Below, one piece after another: positions 44,601-57,120 of a DNA stretch of 64,000 bases (position 1 is its first letter; each line of letters starts with the position of its first letter). The notes under the pieces are model-generated. The model saw nothing but the letters and a program-made list of their open reading frames with translations. It was not told the origin of the DNA and made no database searches. The stretch comes from Anisodus tanguticus (Eukaryota; Streptophyta; Magnoliopsida; Solanales; Solanaceae). The position numbers and the translations under genes are program-made. Where the stretch lies: the NCBI GenBank assembly GCA_034509755.1, contig CM067551.1, forward strand, positions 18,844,501 through 18,908,500, in the 5' to 3' direction.

Positions 44601-47600
44601 CAGTCGGAGCGAGAGAAGGCCGGACGCTGAGACTGGATCTGAAGTCAATGAACAGTTGTCGAGGAAGTCCCTTAGTGAATATATCTGTGTACTGATAGGA
44701 AGAGGGAACATGCAACACCCTAAACATGACATATAGCAACCTTCTCACGAACAAAGTGAATATCCATCTCATTGTGCTTGGTTCGCTGATGTTGAACCGG
44801 GTTATGAGACAAGTAGACGACAAATATGTTGTCACAGTAAACCAAAGATGTCTTACATAAGGGATACTGAAGCTCAAGAAGGAGGTTTCGGAGCCAACAC
44901 TGCTCGGCAATGACGTTTGCAACGCCTCTATATTATGTTTTTGCACTCGAACGAGAGAGAGTGGTTTGTCCTTTGGCAGACCACGAAATAATGTTATCCC
45001 CCCAAAATACACAATATCCGGAAGTAGAATGATATGTGTCCGGACAGTCTGCCCAACCGGTGTCCGTGTAGGATAACAACTGAGTCGGTGCGGAGGGGTA
45101 GAGATGGAGCTCATAGTCAATAGTACTCTTAACGTACCGAATGATACGCTTAAGAAGCAGTGAAGTGAGGCTCCATAAGAGCGTGCATGAATAAGCACAC
45201 CTGCTGCACGACATAGGCAATGTCGGGTTTGGTGAATGTAAGGTCCTGAAGAGCACCGGTGAGACTCCTATAAAGAGAGGGATCGAGGACCGAATCCCCG
45301 TCATCTGCACTGAGTTTCGACTTATAGTCGACAAGAGTGGGCATGGTCTTGTAGTTTGCCATTTTGGCTCTGTAGACAATTTCTTCTGCATACTTACGCT
45401 GACATATGAACATGGCATGGGGTGATCGGGTCACTTATATCCCCAAAAAATAACTCAACTTACCTAATCAGTCATAGCAAATTAGTACTTGAATAGAGCA
45501 ATGATCTCGTGCTTCAGGCCATCTGAAGAAGCTGTAAGAACAACATCATCCACATATAACATATGGTAAGTTATGTCAGTACCTCGATGAAAAATGAAAA
45601 ATGAATGATCACTCTTGCTGCACACGAAGCCGATTGTATGATAGAAGTGGCAAACCATTCATACCAAGCCTTGTGGACTTGTTTCAACCCATATAGCGAA
45701 TTATGAATACGACAAACATATTGAGGAGTCTCCGAATGCACAAATCCTGACGGTTGATGCATATAAACAGTTTCTTTCAAACTCTCATGTAAGAAAGCAT
45801 TATTCACGTCAAGCTGGTGAATATGCCAATTCTTCCCCATAGCGATGCTCAAAATTGTGCGAATGGTAGCTGGCTTAACCACTAGACTGAAAGTCTCACC
45901 ATAATCAACACCATCTTGTTGCCCTGTGTCATTTGCCACAAGTCTGGCCTTGTGACGTTCAAGGGCACCATTATCTCTGAACTTATGACGAAATAGCCAC
46001 ATACAACGGATTACATTCACCCTCTCAGCTCGAGGAACAATATCCCAAGTGTGCTCTGTGAAGTAAGCGCATTAAACTCTTCACGCATGGCCGCATTCCA
46101 ATTCGGGTCAAGTTTGACTAAGGTTGGGCTTTTAGGTAGCGGTGAGATAGTTTGAGTAGACAAATTAAATTGGACCTTTGGTTTGAAAATCTCATGTTGT
46201 GCACGGATTTCCATACAGTGGGTTGGGGGCTGGTTTAGGGGTAGTGTGGCGGTAGGTGGTGGCTGCGGGAAATGGGGCTTGGGTGACGTTGCGGGAGGCA
46301 GTGGACTGGGTTGGTATACTGTTGGGTTGGTGGTGCTGGGATTGGCGTGACTGGGTAGTGACGGGTTAGGCTGGGGGGACGTTGGATGGGTGGTGCAGTG
46401 TGTCAAGTGGTGGGGAGATGGGATGGGATGGGTGACGGGGAAGTGTGGTTCATAACGGGGGTAGTAGATGGGGGCAACGGGATGGGTGACGTGGCAGTGG
46501 GGTCCATAACTGGGGTAGTGGGTGGGGTTGTGTTCAACAGGATGGTATTTGGCCAATGCAATACATTTTGAAGGAGATGGGAGGTATCCTCGTCATTAAG
46601 GAAGCCGTAATTAGTGGCTCGAATTTGGCGGATGTTGGAAAACGGGAAAACGTTCTCATCAAACGTGACATGGCGGGAGACTAGGATTTTTCATGTGGAC
46701 AACTCATAGCACAAGTACCCCCTATGGTTCGACGGGAAACCTAAGAATATATAGGGAGTGGAGCGAGGTGCTAATTTGTGAGGTACCGTGGGGGAAAGAT
46801 TTGGGTAGAAAAGGCAACCGAAAATTCGAAGGTGACTATAGGAAGGGATCCAACGGAAAAGGATTTCGGTGGTGGTCCTATTATGGATCGTAAGGGTAGG
46901 TAAGATGTTAAGAATGTATTCTACCATTTTTAACGTATATACCTAAAAAGTAGGAGGGGAGACGCATGAAAAAGAAAGGTATGAATTATGTTGTTAATGG
47001 TGCAGAGAATTCGTTCGGTTTTACCATTTTGAGGGGAAGTATGGGGGCAGGGGAAATGAAAAATCATGCCATTAGCCACACAAAAAGTATGAAAAGGGAA
47101 TTATTGAACTCACGATCATTATCACATTGAAATGTTTTGATGTCTTTTTCAAATTGCGTTTTAACATATGTACTGAATTCAAGAAAATTAGAGAAAACTT
47201 GAGACTTACGTTTAAGCGGATAGACCCAAAGGAAGTGAAAAAATCATTCAATACCACAAAATAATATTTATGACCTAGGGTGCTAGTTATAGGAGATGTC
47301 CATAAATTCACATGAATAATATCGAAGGGAGAGAAAGTAATACTTAAAGATGACGTAAATGGAAGTCTAACATGTTTTTCTAGATGACAAGAGTAGCAAC
47401 TATGGGAAATTTTCCCTTTATTACATTGAATTAAATTGCGGTTTCTAAGAAAATAAAAAATATGAGCTCCCGGATATCCAAGTCTACTATGCCACATTGA
47501 TGGAGAGATTGCAGCTAGAGCAATGGGTGGAATGACAGTGGCAGTGGACATGTATAGGAAAGGATAAAGGTCTCACACACTATTGCATCTCGTAAGAAGA

Positions 47601-47901
47601 GTCCCCGTATGTAGGTCCTTCATAGAAAAATCAAACGGGTCAAAGTCAATAGATACGAAATTATCAGTGGCAAATTTTCTAATAGAGATTAAGTTCTTGA
47701 TGATGTTAGGGGCATAGAGGAAGTGTTTAAGGGAGAAAGGGGGTAAGGTGGTGGGGTTTGTGTGTGGCCATACCCTTGAATTGAAATGCGATGACCATTT
47801 TCGACCATAATAAATTAAGGAGTATTTAAATTACGCAGCTGAGGAGATTACCAGAGTTGTTAGTGAGGTGGGATGTAGCGCCCGTATCCATAAACCACGC
47901 A
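44572..47901 (-). pseudogene. Copia A pol: protease, integrase, RT, RNase H
   Basis: Protease: intact DTGATSH at 47888-47868. Integrase: 47551-47072 has SMWHSRLGYPGAHIF, then SCYSCHLEKHVRLPF (the His/Cys zinc site) and the first catalytic Asp context changed to HVNLW. 46927-46691 is its C-terminal part. A Pro/His/Thr-rich linker lies at 46556-46100. RT: 46020-45571, YGETFSLVVKPATIRT and NSLYGLKQVHKAWYE, with an intact YVDD at 45556-45545. RNase H: 45434-44572 has AGCPDTY-type text as WADCPDTYHSTSGYCVFWGD and TDIFTKGLPRQLF at the end. Several frameshifts and stops. Confidence 0.87.
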
Positions 47902-49036
47902 TCATCGGGCTGTTGAATATTTAATAAGCCGAAAGCTTGGCCCAAATCTGTTAGAGTGAGCCTTGTCGTCGGCTGCTGGGTTGCGGTATAGTGGGCCTGA
48001 TGGCTGGGGCTTGGCTGGTGAGCCGATAGATGGGCTCCTAGAATAATGGGTCGCTATTGTTGCCACTATAGTTGTTGGGCCTGGGCTATTGGAAAACTGT
48101 TGGATGGTAAGGCCCAGGTCCCGCACAACTGCCAAGGCAGTGGGTCGGTCCACTGTGGCATTTGCTAGGCCTGCTGGTAGGGTTGGCCCAATTTTCACGG
48201 CCTCTGCCTTTGCCTCCTCGGCCATCCCCACGAGATTTGTCGCTACTGCGATTGTTTTGCGATGGGTGGTGGTCGAATTGTGTCTGGCGACCGGTAGATG
48301 CGGTGGGTGTCACAGTGGAGTCAGCCACCAATGCTTTCGGATTATGCTCATCATGTTTGGCTTATCTCGTCTCATCCAATAGCAATTGAGACCGTGTTTT
48401 GTTGAAACTCGGTAGGGGATCGGCATGTTGGATCATCGTTGCAAGTGTGTCGTATTCACCTTTCGATAAACCATTGCAAAACCATCTTTGTGTCTGAAAT
48501 TGGAGTACCCACATTAGATAATCGGCCGACAATCAATTTTAATTGTTTACAGTAGTCGGCCATATTTGCAAAAAATTTTCAATACGGGTGGTGTTGAATT
48601 GCTCCTCAAAATACACGGTATGTGCATGTTTGTTGTCTTGAAAAAATTCCTCCAAACGTGTCCACAACTCGTGAGCCGAAGCTCCGGTATTCATAATAGT
48701 ATGAAGCAAGTCCTTGGAGATAGTGTCATAAATCCACTGTTTGACGATGGCGTCAAGCCATTTCCACGTCGTGTTGTCGACGTCGGGTGGGCGGGGAAAT
48801 GTGGTATCAATGTGGTCAAGCACATTGTAAGCACATGCATGAATTTGGAAAAGTTCCAACCCACGACGCATATTATACATCCTCTTTATCAAGAATCAAC
48901 GGGATAAAGTTCATGATATTGGTTACGGCGAAAGCCGGATGAAAGGTGTTGGGGGCGGGAGAGGAGGAGGATGTGTGACGTTAGGTGTTGAGGAAGAGGA
49001 AGCGGGAGAAGCTATGTGGGTCGCGGGTGACGCCAT
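47902..49036 (-). pseudogene. Copia A gag
   Basis: The start MASPATHIASPASSSSTP at 49036 parallels the gag start of element B. The core at 48892-48539 has ELFQIHACAYNVLDHID, then HELWTRLEEFFQDNKHAH, the Copia gag-polypeptide (UBN2) pattern. 48331-47902 is the Gly/Arg/Asn-rich C-terminal region, ending with DLGLTIQ text. Frameshifts near 48920 and 48540. Confidence 0.82.
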
Positions 49037-49200
49037 GGGGGCCGTATACGAGTTGTATATTGGGGCAGTGAGGAGATAGCAGTCGTATACGAGTGTATAT
49101 CGGCTTAGGGAGGCGGTATATAGCTGTATACGAGGTGTATATCGTGACATTGAGGGTATAGCAACCGTATACAAGGTGTATATCGGCTGTTTTTGGAGCC
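49037..49200 (-). repeat. leader minisatellite of Copia A (GTATAC / GTATATCG motifs)
   Basis: Between the primer site and gag, CGTATACGAGTTGTATAT, CGTATACGAGTGTATATCGG, TGTATACGAGGTGTATATCG and CGTATACAAGGTGTATATCG follow one another at intervals of about 30-50 bases. Element B has a longer version. Confidence 0.8.
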
Positions 49201-49261
49201 GGAAAAGGAAAGAATATGGGGTGGTTACCGAGTATAAGGTTTAGGGTAGGGAGGGATTTCT

Positions 49262-49275
49262 GGCTCTTGATACCA
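49262..49275 (-). other. Copia A primer binding site
   Basis: On the minus strand TGGTATCAAGAGCC follows the LTR end directly: the tRNA-iMet complement with one extra A. Confidence 0.8.
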
Positions 49276-49404
49276 TGTAGAATATTGTAAATCTCCTTGA
49301 TTGGAGTTCTCTCATTAATGCAATATATATATAGATTGTACAATAGTAGTCCTAATGAAATAAGGATCTCTACTTTGCATAATTACGTAATATATTCACG
49401 ATCA
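49276..49404 (-). repeat. Copia A 5' LTR
   Basis: 129 bases from TGTAGAATATTG to ATTCACGATCA on the plus strand. Next to the primer site. TATATATATA core at about 49323. Confidence 0.82.
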
Positions 49405-49995
49405 ACTAAAGATAAATGTTTGACTAGGACTTTATCTTAGTAATTAATAGCAGATACATCCTCTATTCAAAGGGTGTCAATTGATTCATTTTTGTTAAAA
49501 AATTTACGATATATATTATTTTTTCTTAATTCTTTGTATATTTACTTTTCATATTTTAAATTCTCTTAGTGAATATTACGGCTCCATCATTTATTAACCT
49601 TTTAATATTCTATCCACGAGATTCAAGGTGCCACGTTTTTTTTCTCTTTCAAAAAGAGTTATCCGTAAAAGAAAAAAGAAACATAAAAATAAAATGAGAA
49701 TAATGTGGATATACATTTTTTTTACCACATTTATTGGATTTTGCTTCGTTTGTAGAGATTGATGTGAGATTGGTGATTTGGTAATCAAATTGACTACGAT
49801 TGGACTAAAAGTTCGAACAATATATTGACATGAAAACACTAACATGATGGTTTTATTAATGACAAAATGAACCAAATAGAGAAAGAAGAAACCAGACGAA
49901 ATTGAGAAGGGTTGTTTTTTACGGCCGAGGATCTTATCCAAATGGCAAAGGAAAAACAAAATACTTTTCAAATGTCAACAACGAAAAGACTAAAG

Positions 49996-50340
49996 GTGTG
50001 TTTGGTGCGAACAAAAATACTTTTCGTGTGAAAATATTTTTCTAGAATATATTCTTTTGAAAATTAGATTGTTTTTTTCTTTATTTTTTAATATTTAATA
50101 AGTAAACAGAAAATATTATCTTAAAAATATTTTTATATAGTTTATGCAAAGGGTGTAGGCGGGATGGGTGGGGAGGAGTGTGCGAGGGCAGGAGGAGGGT
50201 TGGGTGAGTTATTGGGAGTGCGGAGAGATAATCATCATAAAATATCACTTACGGAACTTATTTTCCCCTACTTTCATCATGTAATCTTTTTTCTGATTTT
50301 TTAAACAAAATTTTCTAGTAAAAATATTTTAACCAAACAT
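49996..50340. mobile_element. MITE-like foldback with TGTTTGGT ends
   Basis: The left end TGTTTGGTGCGAACAAAAAT with AAAATATTTTTCTAGAA is complementary in part to the right end (TTTTCTAGTAAAAATATTTT, then AACCAAACAT). The middle holds a G-rich stretch (GGGATGGGTGGGGAGGAG). A similar C-rich core occurs at 62930-63055. Superfamily not determined. Confidence 0.5.
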
Positions 50341-50377
50341 GAAAATATTTAAAAACATTATCAACACACTCCCAAGA

Positions 50378-50457
50378 TATGAGAAGGTATGCATACATTC
50401 CTATTCTCCCGGACTCGACTTGTGAGATTACACTGAGCATAGTATGTTGTTGTAGTA
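50378..50457 (+). repeat. RTE LINE 3'-end remnant
   Basis: GAGAAGGTATGCATACATTC, CTCCCGGACTCGACTTGTGA and TAGTATGTTGTTGTAGTA reproduce the RTE terminal phrase with many changes. Confidence 0.6.
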
Positions 50458-51258
50458 TTACCAACACACCCACAAGTTAATGTTATGTTTATTCATGTTA
50501 AAAAGGTGTATATATTTCTTTTTATTGTTATTTAAATTTCACAGATTTTAACTGCATTTTAAAAATTGTTCTTCACAATATTTGCAATATACACTATCTT
50601 TTATTGTTTCTTAATATCATAATATTAATTTCTAAATAGATAATCTATGCAAATTAAATCCAAAAAATGATCAAATTAACATTCTGTAAGCTAAAAGTAT
50701 CAAAATGGATAATAGAGCGTTTAATTTTCTTCATTGGATTAGGAATCATAAATCCTCTTTCCCCCGCTTTGCTCATGTTGTGTTATTGCATGTGACTTTA
50801 TTTACTAGTATCATTAAATATGTGTTCACTCATTTTCAAGGGTATTATTTAATCTCTTTTTTTAATTTAATTGTCTAATTCTTTTTTTACTGGCAAATGC
50901 GTCCTTTTCTTTTGATCGTTTAATTTAGTTGTTAAAAAATAGCTGATAAACATCAAGTGCTTAAAATATTTAGATGTTGAAATTCAGTTTACAGATAAGT
51001 TGTTACGTGTTCGGATAAAAGTGTTATTAAAATTCAATAACAAGCAGTTAGCATGTTTTGTAAAAATGTGTCAGATAAACAATTTTTCAGTTAAAATGAC
51101 TTAAATGGCCTTAATGCTATTTATAAGAAATATAAATTTAATCTTTTTTTTTACATGAAAAGGAGTATAGCAAAAATGTAATAGAGAGTTAATTAAAATT
51201 ATTTTAAATGAGTATTTTGGAGACTACAATTCGAGATATGACAAATAAAATTGTAAAA

Positions 51259-51420
51259 TGTTTGGTCAAATTAAAAGTGTTTATAAACCGTAAATTCATA
51301 AGTTGGGGTGACCAACTTACCTCAACTTATGACTTTTGATTGATTTAACTTATAAACGCATTTTGTGTTTACCAAATACATAAAGCTTAAAAATATATTT
51401 ATAAGCTTAGTCAAACACCT
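51259..51420. mobile_element. MITE-like foldback
   Basis: TGTTTGGTCAAATTAAAAGT at the left and AAGCTTAGTCAAACACCT at the right are imperfect inverted ends. The centre is itself palindromic (AAGTTGGGGT ... ACCTCAACTT, 51301-51330). Confidence 0.45.
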
Positions 51421-52562
51421 TCTCTTTTCTATTTAACAATTTACTAGAATTATATTACAAACAGCCAACTGAATGCACTATTTAAGTTTCAAAGAAGGTC
51501 GGGAAGCAACATATTATGCATAGTTGAATAATTGCATCAACATAAAAAGGGATGATCATAGTATCAACCAAATGAATTAATACTTGTTCATCTTTTTTTC
51601 ATTCTTTCTTCTTCATAAGTTATATTCCTCGTTAGGAAGGAAGCAGAGTTAATGTTGAGTGACTACTAAAGTAAAGAGCTAAGTTTCTTTAAATGAACAT
51701 TTGCATAGTTCTTAGGGAAAAAGAAATTCGTCTCTCTACTTTTCCCCAAATAAAAGGAACAAAAGAGAAGAAGGAGATCAATAAATTATTATATTCATAA
51801 ATAGAAATACTCACTTAACTCACTTATCTAGGTTTGCTTCCCTTTGTCGCAAAAATTTGAGTAGATTGAACTAAGGCTGGCCAGTGGGTCGGGACAACCC
51901 GATCCCGCCCCGGTCTAGCTCGATCTCGCCCCGTCCCGTCCTGATTTTGCTGAGTAAATTAGGGGATAGGGATTGACTCTAGTCGGGTTTGAAATCGGGA
52001 TGGGACAAGCGCATGTTCCGCCCCGTCCCGTCCCGATTCCGCTTCGGCCTGCCCCGGCCCCGGCCCGATTTTGCCAGAAAGCAACCATTGCACAAACGAC
52101 AATTTGCAATTCTAGCCGTTGGCAACGGCTACAAACCGTCATTTTGGTCCCCCAACACCCCCATAAACCCCCCTACTCCCTTAATATTTATTTTTAACCC
52201 CTAAGTTAGTATATTTACACATTAACCCTATTTTCAACTATAAATACCTCATTTCCCTCACAAATCTTCCTATCATCTCTCTAAAATATATCTCTCTCTC
52301 TCTACAAGTCTAAATTGCACATTAAATATTATATTTTATTTGCTAATTTCTCTCAAAATTAAAATTTTGGGAGTGAAGTTGGCAACTAGCTTGAGGATCA
52401 TCGAGCAAAGTTTCAATTTTCAACCTCGATTACACGTCGACGTTACGTCGGCGTTTGGTACACTCGTTCCTTCTTTTATTTAAATTATTATTGTTTAATT
52501 TTAATTATCGTACTTAATTTTCTTATTTTAATTCTTTATTTGCATAATTATAATATAACGAT

Positions 52563-55129
52563 ATGGACGTTTTTCTGGTAGATGTAGTAGGGGTAACAGG
52601 GGTAATGGTGCATCTTCTAGTAATCCTAATTATGATAATTTCACTCATTTGATGAAACTGAACTTTTTAATGTTGATATTAATGCAAATGTGCAATCATT
52701 AGATCATGAGGTATATTCTGCATCTCCAACTACTAAACCAGACTATGATTTAGAAAATTAATTAGAAGATAATTTAGATAACACACCTACTAGTACAACT
52801 CCATTTCAGGATCAGACTGAGTCTCATGCTGAAATTGAAATCCCTCTTATTCCCTCTAGTATAAGAAGAGGCCAAAAAAAATGAAAATTAAAATCACCTA
52901 CATGAGATTTTTTTGAAAGGGACATTCCTAATTAACTAGCTATTTGTAAAATTTGTCACGAAGCTTATAAATTTAAAACTGAAAAGGTCAAGGTGCGACA
53001 GGAGGTTTAATGAGACATGTGAAAAGGGATCACAAAGCAAGGTATAATCAATACTTGACTGAAAAAACGGGTGTGCAAATGGCTTCTGAGTCGGGACAAG
53101 GTTCACATAGTGTCCCCGACCAACTACAGGGTCGAATTAACCCGATGATGGGGGGGGGGGGGGTTATAGCTCCGAAATATGATAAACACAAAGATCGGGA
53201 AAACTTAGCAAACTTAGTTGCTATGGAGGGTTTGCCTTTTTCATTTTACTTCATCTCCTGGTTTTATTCATTACATTCGAGAAACATATAATCTTGCTTT
53301 TAACGGTTTTCCTAGATCAACTATTAGAAGAGATGTTTTTAAATTTGTGCATGAATATCAACAATAATTACGTTATGCATTGTATCATTTTAAGGGCAAA
53401 GTGTCTATCACTTCTGACATAGGCCGTAGTACCAATGGTAATGATTATTTAACTGTTACATGTCATTAGATAGATCACAATTGGTCTATGCAAAAATGTA
53501 TAATATCATATAGATATATTGATGAAAGGCACACTTAAATTTTTATTTCAAGAAATATTCATCAAATTAATAAATATTATGAAATTAATGATAAAATTAT
53601 GACTATTTCATTAGATAATGCTTCTTGTAATGATTATGCTGTAAACATTTTAAAAAACTCAATGGACTCCATCTTTTCCCGATATTTTTCATGTTAGATG
53701 TGTATGTCATATTTATAACTTAGTTATAAAGGATGGCCTAAAACTTTTTAGCTCTATTCTTGATAAAGTACAATTTGCTATCAACTTTTTTTAAAAGGTA
53801 ATAAAATACAAAGACGCAAAGAGTTTAAAAAAATATGTCATGATTGTGAATTACATTATAGAAAAATTCCAGAAGAAGTTGCAACTATGTGGAATTCTTT
53901 GTATGAACAATTAGTTGTTGCTCACGAGTATAGAGGACCTTTAACTTTAGTATTTAACGCTCACAATCAAAATTCTTCGGATATGCTTGTAGATGATGAT
54001 TGGATAAAATTTGGGAACTTATTGTATTCTTAGAGAAAGTAGCTACTAAGGAATTTTTTGGTATTTATTATTCTACTATTTCATTTATGTTATTTTATAT
54101 AGCTCTAATATTTTGTTATTTAATGAATATAATAAAAAACCAACGTACGCCCCAACTATTACAAAAATGATTGTAAAATTTAAAAAAATAATTTTTTTCT
54201 ATTCCCACTATTTTATTTTATTGGTGTTGTATTAAATCCTTCTATTAAAGTAGGCGGTTGTAATGCCCTTATTGAAACGATTCATGAATGCCTAGAAATA
54301 CTTGAAACATAACCAACTAAATAACATGTTATCTCTAGCATACAAACACAATGCAAAACTATGTATATGTATTACCAAGAGAAAAGTATAAATAATCAAC
54401 CGGCTTCTGTAGCATCTTCTTCTACTTCACTTCAACCTTATAAAAAACATATGGTTTCTGCTTCAAGTATTCAAGGCCTTCGAAATAGAATGTATAGTGG
54501 TTCAAGTGCTTCATAAATTAGCGAGTTTCATGTTTATGTTTTGCAGGGTGTTGTACCGTTCGAATCAATTGCTAATGAAAATGGACGTGAAGACTTGCTG
54601 AAATACTGGAGGGAGAATCAAAAGACATTTCCGACTCTATCAAAGATGGCCCGAGATGTGTTGAATATTCAAGCGTCATCTACAGCTTCTGAAAATGCTT
54701 TTTGTGCTGGAATGTTTCAAATAGGAGAGCACATACACTCATTGGCGGGAGACGGTTTGGAGATTGCAGTTTTATTTAGAGATTGGATTAGAGCGGAGCG
54801 TAGAAGGTGCGGTCAACCAGAGACCAATGAAGAAGACGACTACAATTCTTTCTCCGGATATACTCTCAACTTTCCCTGCTATCCTATCAACAGGTCACTC
54901 AATATCATTAGTGGAGGAAGACTCACCTTTGGCTTTCGTCTCGGTAGGTGTATTATTATACATTTTCCCAAAAGAACATTCATTCATTTCTTTCTTCCCC
55001 GTGTACAACGAAATCTTATCTGAGGGAGCAGGAAGCGACGTTGAACAATTTGACAAACAAATTTCAATTTCAACAGAAGATCCTCAAGAGATTGTCAGAA
55101 AATTAGAAAAAGTATGGTTGCATGTGTAA
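52563..55129 (+). pseudogene. hAT-5 transposase remnant
   Basis: The usual ATGGAAGG start is lost, and an ATG at 52563 lies in its place. The BED region is at about 52930-53030 (AICKICHEAYKFKT). A G-tract of about 14 at 53150-53163 interrupts the frame. The core at 53390-53640 keeps SDIGRSTNGNDYLTVTCH and SLDNASCNDYA but has several stops. The C-terminus at 54541-54840 is well preserved (GREDLLKYWRENQKTFPTLS; DVLNIQASSTASENAFCAG), then interrupted by a 163-base insertion, and ends at TAA 55127. Confidence 0.85.
54846..55008. mobile_element. small insertion within hAT-5, flanked by TACAA
   Basis: The other hAT copies read directly through TACAACGAAATCTTA. Here TACAA (54841-54845) is followed by 158 unrelated bases and a second TACAA (55004-55008), after which the hAT sequence resumes. 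This shows an insertion with a 5-bp duplication. The insert (TTCTTTCTCCGG ... TTCCCCGTG) has no TG/CA ends and is not recognised. Confidence 0.75.
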
Positions 55130-55740
55130 TTTTTTTAATGTCAATTTTACTATGTGATTTGCAACTTTTGAACTACGAAACAAAATTGCAATTTTGAAAT
55201 TGTATTAGAAAAAAAATCATATTTCTATTAAATAATATAAGAGGCAATTAGCCTTGGGATGTTTTTTCACTATCTTGTTCAATTATTTAAGTGTTTAAAT
55301 ATATATTTTTTAAATTAAGTGTCTAGAAAAAAGTTTTTAAAAGTCTCCTCAAATTTCCCTTCCCGTACCCCCAAATCCCGTTCCATTTGATAGTGGATGT
55401 GGGATGTGGGATGTGGGACGGGGGATGTGGGACGGGATGGGACCACTTCCTATCCCTCTAATCCCGTCCCCCTAATCCCGATCCCGATCCACTCCATCAT
55501 CCCCAAATCCCTGTCCCCCTAACCCGTCCCATTAGTCAGCCATAGATTGAACTGGCCTACATATTAAGAACTATAAAAAGAATATTTCAAAAGCATAGGA
55601 ACATGAAAATTAACACCCTCTAACACACATTAAAGGGACATGAGATAAAAGCTAGCAGGAATACTGTAGTTCATACCGTAAATTTCCACTAATAAAAAAA
55701 TAAAAATTAGTGACAGGTAGATTTTATAGCTGATTAGCAA

Positions 55741-55772
55741 AATTCATCGCTAACCATATTTAGCGATGAATT
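55741..55772. repeat. perfect inverted repeat
   Basis: AATTCATCGCTAA - CCATAT - TTAGCGATGAATT: 13-base arms and a 6-base loop. Resembles the core of Mutator-like MITEs with ATTAGCGATGAA ends, but no outer TIR/TSD is evident. Confidence 0.8.
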
Positions 55773-56181
55773 AGTGATATATTATCAAAAAATAATGTTA
55801 GCTACGAGCTATTTAGACTTTTTTTTTTTTTGCTTTTTGAGCTATTTAGACATATTAGTCAAAGATTATCAATTATTTAGAAATTAGATCATGAACAACA
55901 AAACCATCCTTTAAAAATGCTAAAAGTTACAAATATTATTGTACAAAAAATAGAAGAGCTTTTTCTTTAGTCTAAATAGCTTCAAACTCTTCACTGTAGA
56001 ATTCTTCCTGTTTTCAAGTAATTAATCAATAAGAAAATCATCATTATCGATCAGTAAGTTGTTTTCAAGTAAATGTATCATAGTTTAATCTTAGAATTAC
56101 AGTTCATTCTAGTACTACACTTGAAAAGTGTCTTAGTTAAAAAAAAAATAGAGTGTTTAACTTCATATTAACTACCGTTTA

Positions 56182-56527
56182 AAGGTTTCATAGTATTTAA
56201 AATAAAAAAATTGAGAATATTCACAAGTGAGTGAGCAATTGGATAATAAACTGTTTGTGTAAAAGACATTTATTGGAATATATAAAGGTTTCATAGTATT
56301 TAAAATAAATTTTTGAGAATATTCACAAGCCAGTTTGTAATAAACTGTTTGTGTAAAAGACATTTATCTAAAATTCCCTTAAAGGGTTGCGAATATATGT
56401 ACAAGGTTTCATAGTATTTAAAATAAATTTTTGAGAATATTCACAAGCCAGTGAACAATTGGATAATAAACTGTTTGTGTAAAAGACATTTATCTAAAAT
56501 TCCCTTAAGGGTTGCGAATATATGTAC
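56182..56527. repeat. three-unit tandem repeat (units 103-120 bases)
   Basis: AAGGTTTCATAGTATTTAAA starts units at 56182, 56285 and 56403. All share GAGAATATTCACAAG and AATAAACTGTTTGTGTAAAA. Units 2 and 3 share an extra AAATTCCCTTAA..GGGTTGC tail that unit 1 lacks. Confidence 0.9.
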
Positions 56528-57120
56528 ATGAAAGTTGTATACGGTGAAAACCGGCACGACACGTGGCATGATTTAAGTATGAGGTCGAAGGGAGTAGCAA
56601 CGCTATGCACCGGGTGCGAGGATACCAAGGGTGAGTCCGAGTGAAAGAGCAAGGCCGGGCGTAGACCAAACCAAGTAACACCGGGTAGGCGGTCGAAGAA
56701 TCTTGATGCATGCCCGTTCCGGATTTGGTGTCAGTCGTTACTTTCTGGTCATTAAGTGGTCGTTATTGTCATTTAATTGCCTTAAATTAAAAAATGATTC
56801 TCGGGCATAAATGCCTTGTATTAATAGCTATAAAAGGAGCTCAACCTTCATGTTGGAAGGAGATCTGATTCTCATTTCACCTACTTGCACGATCTCACTG
56901 TAATCTTAAAATGTACAAGCTCTCAATATTGGCTCGAGCTCGAAGCAACTTAGCTAAGGACCAGACCAAGTTCATTAACAAGTTTCAATCAAGATATTAT
57001 CAATTCAGGCTATTTTTCTTACTTGTCATTGTCATTTATTTATTGCTAATTCATTTACTTACAAATTAATCAACGTATCCTTAAAACCACTATACAAATT
57101 CAACTATAACTTTTTGGGTA
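56528..57120 (+). repeat. possible solo LTR (unassigned)
   Basis: A GC-richer block with a TATA-like GCTATAAAAGGAGCTCAACC at about 56829-56848, followed by a leader-like region, as in Gypsy LTRs. Ends and TSD are not defined. Confidence 0.35.

Larger units (their letters stand above)
44450..49404 (-). mobile_element. Copia element A, Ale/Retrofit-like, with short LTRs
   Basis: The LTRs are about 130-150 bases (49276-49404 and from 44450 to about 44600). The primer site is next to the right LTR. Near-matching 5-bp flanks ACTTA and ACTAA. Coding order on the minus strand is gag, protease, integrase, RT, RNase H, then a C-run polypurine complement (CCCCTCAGTC) beside the left LTR. RT text (RTILSIAMGKNWHIHQLDVN) and the short LTRs fit the Ale/Retrofit lineage. 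ORFs are broken. Closely related to element B. Confidence 0.88.
49405..51863. other. intergenic; no gene seen; foldback elements
   Basis: AT-rich with no supported ORF. Holds two foldback/MITE-like stretches and an RTE tail, listed separately. 49594-49971 is open on the minus strand but hydrophobic and compositionally AT-driven, so I do not call it. Confidence 0.5.
51872..55544 (+). mobile_element. hAT-5, with perfect TSD
   Basis: GATTGAAC is duplicated exactly at 51864-51871 and 55545-55552. The left end is TAAGGCTGGCCAGTGGGTC; the right end is the complement of TATGGCTGACTAATGGG. It is the most diverged of the five copies: the right subterminal block is rewritten as GGGATGTGGGATGTGGGA-type repeats (55393-55440). 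3673 bp. Confidence 0.93.

Noticed and set aside
45150..46571. Plus-strand open frames opposite Copia A pol
   Set aside because: They are shadows of the minus-strand pol and of its Pro/His-rich linker.
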